Shown here one piece after another: positions 54,903-64,000 of a stretch of DNA of 64,000 nt. The stretch lies in the NCBI GenBank assembly GCA_947471745.1, contig CANJKZ010000956.1, positions 310,001 to 374,000 on the forward strand, given 5' to 3'. Position 1 is the first letter of the stretch, and the number at the start of each line of letters is the position of its first letter. Under the pieces are notes generated by a model, which was given only the letters and a program-made list of their open reading frames with translations, had not been told where the DNA came from and did no database searches. Both the position numbers and the translations under genes were made by a program. The stretch is from Closterium sp. Naga37s-1. Lineage: Eukaryota; Streptophyta; Zygnematophyceae; Desmidiales; Closteriaceae.

Positions 54903-57900
54903 TTCTTGGCTTTGTCCTTGACGCGCCTGGCTGGCAGTTTTACGACCCCACCTCGCGCCGTGTCTTTGCATCTCAGGACGTCAACTTTGACGAGTCGGTC
55001 CCCTTTTACCGCCTCTTCCCCTACCGCACTGCTCCTAGCCCCCCCCCGCCGCTCTTTCTCGCCCCAGGTCCTCCCCAGGTAGACCCCCTCCCCGTGCCAG
55101 GTCCTTCTCCTTCAGGTGTCTCTCACGTAGACCCCCCCGCGCCTGCGCCTGTTGAGGTCACTGGTGACTCCGGTCCTGCTGGGAGTGGTGCTGTCCCTGG
55201 GGGTGCGGAGCTTGGGGGTGCTGAGTCTGGGGGCGCTGAGCGTGTGGAGCCTGGAGGTGCTGAGCCTGCGCGTGAGGAGTCTGGAGGTGCTGCGTCTGGG
55301 GGTGCTGCGCCTGGAGGTGCTGCGTCTGGGGGTGCTGAGCCTGCGTGTGCGGAGCCTGGGGGTGCTGAGTCTGAGGGTGGGTCGCCTGAGGGTTCTGAGA
55401 CTGCTGTTACGCGGTCTCCTTGGAGTAGCCGTCTTCGTCCGCGTGTGCCCCTCACCTCCCAGCAGCTGCACGACTGGTACGGTCGCCGTCAGCGTCGCAC
55501 TTCTGCACCTCAGGGCTCTACTGCTGGGGGTTCTTCTGCTGGTGTCGCTGGTCCCGGAGGTGCTCGTACTGGGGGTACTGGAGCTGGTGGGGCTGGCGGT
55601 GTTGCTGCTGGAGGTACTGGAGCTGCTAGAGGTGCTGGAGGTGCTGGAGCTGCTGAGGGTACTGGGGCTGCTGGCGGTGTTGGACCTGCTGAGGGTCCTG
55701 GAGCTACTGGCGGTGCTGGAGCTGCTGAGGGTACTGGAGCTGCTGGAGGTGCTGGAGCTGCTGGAGGTGCTGGAGCTGCTGGAGGTGCTCGAGATGCTGG
55801 AGATGCTGGAGGTGCTGGTGCTGGTGGCACTGCTCGGCCGCGCCTGTTCTTCGCTCCGCCGTCTCCGTCGTCTCAGCCACCACCTGACTCTGCACTTCGC
55901 CAGGTTCTCAGTCTTCCCTCGTCTACTGGTCTTCCGTTACAGCCTGGCTCACCGCTGCCTGCTCCTTCTCCGTACACAGAGCAGACTGGGGGCCTTGCAG
56001 AGCGTCGTGAGCCTGCGTCGCGTCCTGTCTCACCTGTCCGTTCTGGTCGTTCCGGTCGTCGTGTTCCTCGCCTTGTAGTGCGTCGTCCTTCCTCTCCTCC
56101 GCCGCGTGTTCCTCTGCCGTCTCCCCCTCTGTCCTCTCTGCCTGTCGTTGCTGACCCTGCGTCTGACCAGTTTCGTGCTGAGCACTCTACTGTCACGCGT
56201 CTGCTTGCCACTGTTGTCACTGACCCGTCGTTTGAGTCTGCTGCTGCGTCTGCCTTAGTCGCTGAGCTTGTTGACTTTGCTGCTACCTGTCGTCTCAACT
56301 ACGCCGCCAGTCTTGTTGCTGAGTCTGAGTCTGTCTGTCCTCCGTTCGTCGGGGGTGAGTGTGCTCTTGGCACGGACGTCCTTGAGGACAGGCAGGAGGA
56401 CCTTGAGTGTCTTGCAGCCGCTGCGCCTCATCTCGTGTCCATGCTGCTTGCCCCTGAGGGAGACCCGGATGCACCAGACATCCCTACCCCACGCTCTTAC
56501 GCTGAGGCGATCACGGGTGAGTACTCCTCTCAGTGGCAGACAGCCATGGATGCAGAGATGGCATCCTGGAAGTCCACAGGCACCTACGTCAACGAGGTTC
56601 CCCCTCCTGGGGCGAACATTGTCAGTGGCATGTGGATTTTCAGGGTGAAGCGGCCGCCAGGTTCTCCGCCTGTCTTCAAGGCTCGTTACGTGGCTCGAGG
56701 CTTCAGTCAGCGAGAGGGAGTTGACTTCTTCCAGACCTTCTCCCCCACCCCGAAGATGACCACTCTTCGGGTGCTGCTGCACGTTGCCGCTCAGCGTGAC
56801 TACGAGCTTCACTCTCTTGACTTCAGCACAACCTTCTTACAGGGCAGCCTGCACGAGGAGATCTGGCTGCGCCGCCCTCCTAGCTTCACTGGGTCGTTCC
56901 CTCCTGGTACCCAGTGGAGCCTCCGGTTACCGGTCTACGGTCTCCGCTAGGTGCCACGTGAGTGGCACGACACACTGAGGACGACTCTTGCGGCTCTTGG
57001 GTTTGCCCCGTCGACTGCTGACCCGTCGCTGTTTCTGCGCACCGACACTTCGCTGCCGCCGTTCTACATCCTCGTGTACGTCGACGACTTGGTCTTTGCC
57101 ACTGCTGACATTGAGGCTCTCGCCCTGGTGAAGTCGAAGCTGCAGAAGAGACACACGTGCACAGACCTGGGTGAACTACGCAGCTTCATTGGCTTGCAGA
57201 TCACCCGGGACAGAGCACGCCGCACCATCACACTGACTCAGTCACACATGGTGCAGCAGGTCCTTCAGCGCTTCGGCTTCACCTGGTCCTCAGCACAGCC
57301 CACTCCTCTGGCTACAGTTCACTCGCTCTCAGCTCCACCTTCAGACGAGTCCGTAGAGCCGAGTGGTCCTTACCCAGAGCTAGTGGGCTGCCTCATGTAC
57401 CTGATGACCTGCACTCGTCCTGACCTTGCGTACCCTCTTGGCCTTCTGGCTCGCTACGTGGCTCCTGGTCGGCACCGAAAGGTGCACATGGATGCTGCTA
57501 AAAGGGTACTACGCTACTTGTGCAGTACATCGGGCATGGGGCTCGTGCTTGGAGGACGGGGTGACATTGTCCTCACTGGTCACTCGGACGCCTCTTGGGT
57601 TGACGACCAGGCTACGCAGCGGTCGTCACAGGGTTACACCTTCAGCCTTGGCTCTGGTTCAGTTTCTTGGCGTTCTACACGCTCGTCTTCAGTTCTCGGC
57701 TCCAGTTGTGAGGCTGAGATCTACGCCACAACCATGGCTGCACAGGAGCTTCCCTGGCTCACCTACCTGCTGACTGACTTGGGAGAGCGGCCTCGTTCTC
57801 CTCCAGTTCTGTACATCGACAACAAGGCCGCCATTGCCTTGTGTCTGGAGCACAGACTGGAGCACAGAACGAAGCACACCGCCCTGCGTTACTTCCTTGC

Positions 57901-58054
57901 TCGAGAGTTGCAGCAGCTTGGCCAGCTTCGTCTTGCTTACGTGGCCACTCGGGCCAACACTGCTGATATATTCACCAAGGCACTTCCGTCTGGTGATCAT
58001 CAGCGTTTCTGTACTTTGTTAGGCCTTGTGCCCACACTTCCTCACTTGCTGTAG
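54903..58054 (+). pseudogene. Copia G integrase C-terminus, linker, reverse transcriptase and RNase H
   Basis: One frame from 54887 to 56950 and its continuation 56951-58054 are in register, separated only by TAG where A has Gln (VYGLRQAP). The order is INT C-terminus (DESVPFYRLFPYR), pentad linker GGAEPAREESGGAASGG (~55180-55400), TSQQLHDWYGRRQRR, a GAAGGAGAAEG-type block (~55540-55830), a Pro/Ser spacer, APDIPTPRSYAEAI (~56478), LDFSTTFLQG (~56817), ILVYVDDLVFATAD (~57068) and FIGLQITRD. RNase H follows: HSDASWVDD (~57582), SSCEAEIYATTM (~57702), YIDNKAAIALC (~57810) and TADIFTKAL (~57960). All RT and RNase H key residues are present. The upstream Met is not a real start, since the element lacks everything before INT. 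Confidence 0.88.
55180..55835 (+). repeat. low-complexity INT-RT linker of Copia G
   Basis: 15-bp GGTGCTGAGTCTGGG-type units (55195-55385) and GGTGCTGGAGCTGCTGGA-type units (55560-55830), interrupted by unique sequence as in D and F. Confidence 0.87.
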
Positions 58055-58296
58055 GCTTTGTTTGTGCTGTGATCTATATATCTATACCTGCATGTTTGCT
58101 CTTGCTAGGTAGAGATCACTGTACTGTTCTTGTTACTTATATACCTCTGCATGTGGACTGGCCTTGTGGCCGTTTGCTTGTGCTCAGTGTGTGTGGTGAC
58201 GTTGTGATCCACCCTGAGCTGTGTTTTGTTCCTTCTCTTGACTGGTCTTGTGACCATTGCTTGCTCTGGCTATCCCCCGTTTCGCCTATGGGGGTG

Positions 58297-58435
58297 TGTC
58301 AAAACATATGCTTGTTATTATCTAGGCTATATTGGGGTTAGCCTTAGAGGGTACAAAAACAATCTCGACACTCTAGTCTTGTACCCCAATCTTGACCCAA
58401 TCAACCACCTTTTTCCCTATGACTTAGTCTCAACA
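58297..58435 (+). repeat. 3' LTR of Copia G (~139 bp)
   Basis: Follows CCTATGGGGGTG and starts TGTCAAAACATATGC, with the family's TCTAGGC and GGGGTTAG…AGAGGGTACAA core. The end, near CTCAACA at 58435, is estimated because the usual CTGACA is changed. Confidence 0.7.
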
Positions 58436-59210
58436 CTGCCTAGACCACCGCCGCCACTGCTGCCTTCGACCGCCACCGCCACTGCTACCAAGGCCACTAC
58501 CGACGCCGCCCTTGCCACCGTCGCTACTGGCTAGGCCGCCACCGCCACAGTCACTCGAGGTGCCACTGCCGCCTGGATTGCCACTGCTCCCAGCGTTCCC
58601 TTCTCGTTTCCTACGGCTCAGGCCGCCACTCTCACCAGTACCTAGCCGCTCGTGCCGTTCCAGCTGCCGCTCCTAGGACCGTACCTTCCTCTTGTTCTCT
58701 CTTACTTCTCGTTTCGGTAGTGCTTTCGCCTGTAGCTGCGCCTGCCCTCTTTCTGGCTTCCTCTACCACTTCAGATCTCGTATTGTGATTTGTCGGGGAG
58801 GGCCGGGCGATCAATTTCGATGTGTGGCCAAGTGACGTCGAGCCTTACCTGCAGAGCCAGCGCCAGGATGATGTGTACTCGTACGCCCACGTGTCTGATG
58901 AGCTGCCTGTCCCCCCGCGCCCCCCTGTTCTCATTGATGCTGCCACAGACGAAGAAGAGGAGGCCCGCGCTGCGACTCTGACCAAGTACGGGGTCCGGGT
59001 GTCGTGCGACGCAGCTGCACGTCTTGCTCTTAGTCGTCTCCTCCCCAATACCGAGTGTGTACATTTCCGCAGGTCAGGATGGCAAAGGAGTACATAGACG
59101 CTATCACTACTCATTACTCCACCCCTTCGTTTGCTACCCCAGGGTGTCTCATCATACCGTTTCTCTTTCCCGACGTGCGTACGTTCCACACTATTACTGA
59201 CCTGATGTGT
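58436..59210 (+). pseudogene. Copia-type gag fragment H
   Basis: After a leader of GCCACCGCCACTGCT-type repeats (58436-58600), a frame with GEGRAINFDVWPSDVEPYLQ (~58800) and a following frame with ITTHYSTPSFATPGCLIIPF and LFPDVRTFHTITDL align by pattern with the gag of A/B (EGRAVDFDVWVDDLQLFL; LFPDLAAFATVADL). It is clearly more distant than A, B, D and F are from one another. It stops where gypsy sequence begins near 59210. No primer site is found between the G LTR and this fragment. Confidence 0.65.
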
Positions 59211-60580
59211 GAGGATTGAGTCGATGCGCGATTACACATTCCACCTCATACTCTAGTTCATCCTGTACGAGAATAGGTGGTGGTGGCGGTAGCTGACGTC
59301 CCTGGTAGTGCTGATTGGGGTCGTTGCCGGGCTTCAACAGCTAAACATGGAAAGCGTTGTGATGCTTCAAAGTTGTAGGTAAGCACAAGCGGAATGTTAC
59401 GGGTGTCACCATTGTCTCGACGCGAAATGGACCACAGAAGCGAAGTCGGAGCTTGGACGGAAGGTGAGACAAGTCCAAGTCGCGTGTGTCGAAAAGAACC
59501 TGGTCCTCGACTTTATTGTGTGATCACGTTGCTGACGGTCAGCATACTGCTTCTGGGAATTCTGCATCGTGGTGAAACGTCGCTGAATCTTCTCCCGTAG
59601 CTGCTGTATGGCGGTGAAAAAGTCGTGAGCGGCTTGGACATGTGCCGGTGCGGTCCGCTGTTGTGGTGTGATGGGATCACGTCCATAGTACAGGAAGAAT
59701 GGTGTTTTTCCTGTGGCTGCATGAGTCGCGTTGTTGTAGGCGAACTCGAGGGTTGGTAATTTATGATCCCAGTGGCTGATGCCGTCTTTGCACGCTATGC
59801 GCAGTAATTGTTCAACCACCTGGTTCAAATGTCCTGTCTGTCTATCTGTCTGGGGGTGGTATGCTGAAGGCATTGCAAGCTCGGTCCTCAACAATCCCAT
59901 GAAAAATTAGTGGTGAACTTCAGGTCTCTGTCTGAGATGAGTGTAGCGCGAACGCTATGGATGATGAAGATGCGGTCAAAGAAGAGGCGAGCTGTAGCTT
60001 CGGTTGTAGCCGTCGATTTAGTCGGGATGAAGTGTCCCATCTTATAGAATTTATCTAAAACTATATAGCATCGAGCTGTCGAGAGGTCGATGACAGTACA
60101 GTGATGAAGTATAGACTGACAAATTGCCATGGCTGCTCCGGTACGGGTAAAGGCTGAAGTAACCCTGATTTTTTCTGCGTGTTGCTCTTCATCCACTGAC
60201 AGGTGTCGCACGAGGTGACGAACTGCTTCAAGTCTCTCGCCATCGGAACCTCGTAGTAGTACTAAGCTATGCTGACAAGGGTCTTGTTGCTCCCAAAGTG
60301 TCCCACGTATGCTACGTCGCGAAACTCCTCCATCAGGATTTGTCAGAAAGGAGAATAGTTCGGAACCCAAATCTTTCTGGAACCCTTCCACAGTGCTAGG
60401 TCTTTCTCCTTCTGTAGCAGTTTCTATTTCTCTGTTGTTGCTATTTCTGAGTCCACGGAGTACCCATGTTGGAATAAGCCCTTGAGCAGGGGGTTCACCT
60501 TGTCCATCTGGATCCGTGCTACATGCCTGGGTCGGCTTAGTGCATATGCCTTGTTGTGAATTCTCCATTTGTAGACGATG
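59211..60580 (-). pseudogene. gypsy I integrase and chromodomain start
   Basis: Zinc region FVTSCDTCQWMKSNTQKKSG (~60170-60230), core VLDKFYKMGHFIPTKSTATT (~60000-60060), SDRDLKFTTNF (~59900-59930), then SAYHPQTDRQTGHLNQVVEQ with the catalytic-region motif (~59810-59870), and FAYNNATHAATGKTPFFLYYGRDP. The C-terminal GPF…FHV-LLKP motif lies in a shifted frame (~59310-59440). VQDELEYEVECVIAHR at ~59220-59270 is the beginning of a chromodomain, cut by the junction with H. The normal Glu in DGQTE is not seen (DRQTG). Confidence 0.82.
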
Positions 60581-60599
60581 TCGTAGTGGAAGTGTGTCT

Positions 60600-62000
60600 C
60601 GAGAAAGTCCATCTACAGCACCTATCGCTTGGAGAGTGTAGGCTGTGATTTGAGGTATTTCAGGCTGTAGTGTAGACCGTAGCCTTAGCTCCTTCCAGGT
60701 AACACCTCCACGCCTTAAAACTTGTGACGATCGCCAAGGATTCCTTATCGTGTATTGGGCGGTTCAGTTATGCTTTGTGTTACTTTTTCCTGAGGTATGC
60801 AATGGGTTGCAATATGTGTCTGTGATCCTGTATGAGTAGTGATCCGACTGCATGGTCACTCGCGTCTGCTTCCACCAGGTAGTCCTTCCATGACCAATCA
60901 TTCCGGTAGTTTGTAGCCCCAAAACTAGGCAGGATCAGTACTGGGCGGTTGTCAGGGCTGTCTGTACCTGCTCGATTTCTTGCTGCTGGGGATTATCCCA
61001 TTTACAGGGTGTATCCCTTTTTAATAAGTTCGTAAGAGATGTTGCAATCTTTGCATACTGCGGCACGAACCTGTTGCAGTAGTTAGCGAAGCCTTGGAAC
61101 TGCGGTAGCTCCTTGACATTCTCAGGAACCTTCCACTTTTTGACGTCTTCAATCTTCCGCGCATACACGTGCATGCCCCCAGCACTCACAATGTGCCCAA
61201 GGAACTGTACATTTTTAAGGGCGAAGTCGCTTTTTGACATCTTCACATAGAAATGGCTATTTCGCAGGATCTCGAAGACTTTCCGTGGATGCTCCACGCG
61301 CTCCTTCATATTTTTGGACTAGATGAGAATGTCGTCCAGATACACCACCATGCATTTGTCCAGTAAGGGCTGTAAAAAGTATATCATTTCCGCCTGGAAT
61401 GTTGTTGGTGCGTTGTAGAGTTCGAATGGCATCACCAAGTATTCGTAGGAGCCATATCTGGTATGAAACGCCATCTTGTGGATCAAGTTTTCCGCCATCT
61501 TAATTTGCTAGTAATCCAACTGTACATCCAATTTTGATAACACCATTGCACTACGCAGTTGATCCATGAGGTCGTTTATGGGCGGTATAGGGTACTTGAT
61601 TTTTACTGTCTGTTTGTTGAGAGCACAGTAGTCGATGCACATCCGTAGACTACCATCCAGCTTTGGAGTGAAAAGAACCGGTGCACTGTAGGGTGATGTG
61701 GAGGGTCAGATTTGTCCACGATCCAGCATGTACTCAATCTGTTTCTTCATATCTGCTAGTTCTGCTGGGCTGAGATGGTACGGTGCACAAAAGGTTGGTT
61801 TCGAGCCTGGTTCCTTGATGATCTCGTGCTGGTGGGTCGCCCGGCATGATGTCTTTGTATTCCTCTAAAACCTTCTGTACTGCTGCGGGTAGCCTGGATT
61901 TCAGCTTCTCCTCTTCTGCTGCATCACCAGTACCAGGTAACCTGTGTTACTCTAGTTCACCGTTTTCTCGAATCGTGTGAGTGTCACCTTAGGAATCTCG
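60600..62000 (-). pseudogene. gypsy I reverse transcriptase and RNase H
   Basis: RT motifs on the minus strand: an LRMCIDYCALNK-like region (~61620-61650) and CMVVYLDDILI with catalytic DD (~61325-61350). They are followed by VEHPRKVFEILRNSHFYVKMSKSDF and FLGHIVSAGGMHV (61150-61300), then QGFANYCNRFVPQYAKIATSL (thumb/connection). RNase H remnants lie at ~60620-60960. Multiple stops, e.g. directly after DDILI. Confidence 0.82.
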
Positions 62001-62011
62001 ACTGTATCCGT

Positions 62012-62493
62012 CTAGCTTTGTAGCTCCACATGTCTCCCGTTGTTGTAGATGCACGCCTTCAAGTTTACCCAATCAATCTCGGGGTTGAACTGCTTCAAGA
62101 AATCACGCCCCAAGATGAAATCTAGGCCCTTGATGTTCGTGACTGGTAGCGTAGGTCTCCACCGCATCGCCCCTATCTGCAAATAGAGGGTTGACTCGTC
62201 GTGGATGGGTAGCTTACTGCCATCCACCATCGTTGCCGTGAATTGGGTCTCCTCAGAGGAGTCCTCAATTTTCTCCAACGTCTCGCAGTCGCACACCGAA
62301 TGGGACGCACCACTTTCCATCATGGCCTAGAGGCGTTACCCTTTGCAAAGCACCTTGAGGAATAGTGGATGCTGCCGCTCTGAGTAACCAAAGATGGTCT
62401 CATTTAGAGGATCATAGGGTACATCAAGATAAATATTATCCCTAGGTCCTACACCCGAGGTTGCATACTCTATCTCAAACTTCACCTGAGGGT
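62012..62493 (-). pseudogene. gypsy I aspartic protease region
   Basis: The frame MMESGASHSVCDCETLEKI corresponds to the retropepsin motif DSGASH with the catalytic Asp replaced by Glu. GLDFILGRDFLKQFNPEIDW is the usual second conserved region (ILGxDFL). Upstream, an FLKVLCKG stretch matches the strand before the active site. Translation beyond ~62493 is not recognisable. Confidence 0.8.
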
Positions 62494-62681
62494 GGGCAGA
62501 AGGATTTTTTGTTGTGTGAGGCCATCATTTGCATTCACATCTGTCTACGAGGTGATCTGCAAAGGGCGTTTCAAGGGTTGAAGGGTGGGTTGAAGGATTT
62601 TTTTGAGGCCGTTGCAACTGCTCCTGGGCCTAGAACCTTCCCCTAATCCTTTGCAGCTGGATAGGCTTCACCGGTGGGGAC
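62494..62681. other. unassigned stretch between gypsy I and Copia J
   Basis: GAAGGATTTTTTTG-like sequence occurs twice (~62498 and ~62597). No gene or known repeat is recognised. Confidence 0.4.
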
Positions 62682-62828
62682 TGTCAAACTTCTATCTACT
62701 ATGGTCTATTTAGGCTGTAGTGGGGTAGCTCTTAGAGGGTACAACACTTATGTGTTTCCTATATGTACCCATCTCATTTCTAGTTCATTTATTCTTTCGT
62801 CTATCTTTCTCACATGGTATAGAGCTAG
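62682..62828 (+). repeat. 5' LTR of Copia J with Met-tRNA primer site
   Basis: Aligns with the A and B LTRs (ATTTAGGCTGTAGTGGGGTA). The primer site TGGTATAGAGC differs from the Met-tRNA complement by one missing base. Confidence 0.87.
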
Positions 62829-62949
62829 TTTCGAGAATTTTTAAAAAGGGCCCACCACTGAAATTTCTTACTGCCTACTTGACGCGCGCGTCGCGCCTTC
62901 CCTTCGATGCCCGTCGCGGCCCCTACGCCTGCCGTCAGAGCCAGCGCCC

Positions 62950-64000
62950 GCAACATTATGCCCCGTAAGGCCCTGTAAGGCCCCGTCAGGCCCCGTTAGA
63001 GGCCCCGTAAGGCCCCGTTCTAGGTCCCGTACGGCCCCGCCAGGCCCCATTTGACCCCGTTTAGGGCCCCGTAAGGCCCGTCAGGCCCCGTTAGAAGCCC
63101 CGTTAGAGGCCCCGTAAGGCCCGTCAGGCCTTGTTAGAGGCCCCGAACGGCCCCGTCAGGCCCCGTTAGAGGCCCCGTAAGGCCCGTCAGGCCCCGTTAG
63201 AGGCCCCGAACGGCCCCGTCAGGCCCCGTTAGAGGCCCCGTACGGCCCCGTCAGGCCCCATTTGGCCCCGTTTAGGGCCCCGTAAGGCCCGTCAGGCCCC
63301 GTTTAGGGCCCCGTAAGGCCCGTCAGGCCCCGTTAGAGGCCCCGCACGGCCCCGTCAGGCCCCGTTAGAGGCCCCTTCAGGCCCAGCCGGCCCCGTTATA
63401 GGCCCCGTACGGCCCCGTCAGGCCCCATTTGGCCCCGTTTAGGGCCCCGTAATGCCCGTCAGGCCCCGTTAGAGGCCCCGTAAGGCCCGTCAGGCCCCGT
63501 TAGAGGCCCCGAACGGCCCCGTCAGGCCCCGTTAGAGGCCCCGAACGGCCCCGTCAGGCCCCGTTAGAGGCCCTGTACGGCCCCGTCAGGCCCCATTTGG
63601 CCCCGTTTAGGGCCCCGTAAGGCCCGTCAGGCCCCGTTTAGGGCCCCGTAAGGCCCGTCAGGCCCCGTTAGAGGCCCCGCACGGCCCCGTCAGGCCCCGT
63701 TAGAGGCCCCTTCAGGCCCAGCCGGCCCTGCTGCGGCCCTGTCGCAGCTCTGCCCCGGCCCTGCCCCGGTCCTACTCCTGAACTACCCCGGCCCTGCTTC
63801 TGCACTGCCCCGGCCCTGCTCCTGAACTGCCTGGCCCTGCCCCGGCCCTGCCCCTGAACTGCCCCGGTCCTGGCCCGGCTCTACCCCGGTCCTGCCCCGG
63901 CCCTGCCCCGGCTCTGCCCCGGCTCTGCCCCGGCCCTGCCCCGGCCCTGCTCCTGAACTGCCTCGGCCCTGCCCCTGAACTGCCCCGGCCCTGCCCCGGC
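62950..64000 (+). repeat. leader array of Copia J with higher-order structure
   Basis: To ~63730 the units are variations of GGCCCCGTAAGGCCCGTCA and GGCCCCGTTAGA. A composite block ending TTCAGGCCCAGCCGGCCC occurs twice (ends ~63393 and ~63727), a higher-order period of ~335 bp. From 63730 the unit changes to CCCTGCCCCGG with CTCCTGAACTG interspersed, up to the window edge. Confidence 0.92.

Larger units (their letters stand above)
54903..58435 (+). mobile_element. Copia element G, 5'-truncated in integrase
   Basis: Starts abruptly inside the integrase C-terminal region (FVLDAPGWQFYDPTSRRV) and continues through linker, RT, RH, 3' untranslated block, polypurine tract and 3' LTR. Its coding sequence is the least damaged of the family, with one in-frame TAG at 56948-56950. 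Confidence 0.88.
59211..62493 (-). mobile_element. Ty3/gypsy chromovirus remnant I
   Basis: On the minus strand the order is protease, RT, RNase H, integrase and the start of a chromodomain, which is the Ty3/gypsy order. No LTRs are found; both ends are truncated, the 3' end inside the chromodomain. Stops and frameshifts are numerous. Confidence 0.88.
62682..64000 (+). mobile_element. 5' end of Copia element J, partial (window edge)
   Basis: LTR 62682-62814 (133 bp, TGTCAAACTTC…CTCACA), primer site TGGTATAGAGCTAG at 62815, then AAAGGGCCCACCACT as in B and D, and a GC-rich array to the window end. Gag would follow outside the window. Confidence 0.88.

Overview
This window comes from a nuclear genome of the green plant lineage, most likely a streptophyte such as a charophyte alga or early land plant; the species was not identified. 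The reasons are GT-AG introns, a Rab8/RabE-type GTPase gene with eight exons, a leucine-rich-repeat gene built from exons of about 72 bp, Copia elements primed by initiator-Met tRNA, and one element whose primer site matches the 3' end of plant tRNA-Phe. Most of the 64 kb is transposable-element sequence. Only two host-type genes are visible.

Layout. 0.27-9.65 kb is a minus-strand LRR gene seen as 14 small LRR exons. Its introns hold micro- and minisatellites, a 561-bp hAT-like MITE with 8-bp target duplications, an old non-LTR reverse transcriptase remnant, and an unusual set of ~20-bp palindromes that each sit between two copies of the local flanking sequence. 9.86-15.55 kb is a 5'-truncated Copia element (A, plus strand). 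15.55-32.76 kb is a nested stack: a deletion-derivative Copia (E) contains a Copia of another lineage (C, ~900-bp LTRs, TSD AGTAC), which contains Copia B (TSD CGATC) inserted exactly inside the tRNA-Phe primer site of C. The 3' LTR of E contains a very young short LTR element (identical 215-bp LTRs, TSD AAGGC).

33.75-35.65 kb is the Rab gene. 36.46-40.07 kb is a complete Tigger/pogo-like DNA transposon (K) with perfect 23-bp inverted repeats, TA duplications and a four-exon transposase that has a long acidic N-terminus. 40.65-58.4 kb is a second cluster of the short-LTR Copia family: D (plus), F (minus) inserted near the 3' end of D, and G (plus) fused to the D 3' tail. Then follow a gag fragment (H), a minus-strand Ty3/gypsy chromovirus remnant (I), and the 5' end of another Copia (J), which runs off the window.

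The A/B/D/F/G/J Copia family has very short LTRs (~120-140 bp). Its copies carry expandable low-complexity modules: a GC-rich tandem array between primer site and gag that differs in every copy, a Gly-rich run in gag, and an Ala/Gly repeat between integrase and reverse transcriptase. Nearly all copies have stops or frameshifts.

The most interesting signal is the palindrome set at 5.0-9.8 kb. Two of its members interrupt the reverse-transcriptase remnant, and mentally removing the palindrome plus one copy of the flanking repeat makes the reading frame continuous. That points to insertion with target duplication of variable size (8 to ~77 bp). All identifications are from reading the sequence; no database search was possible.
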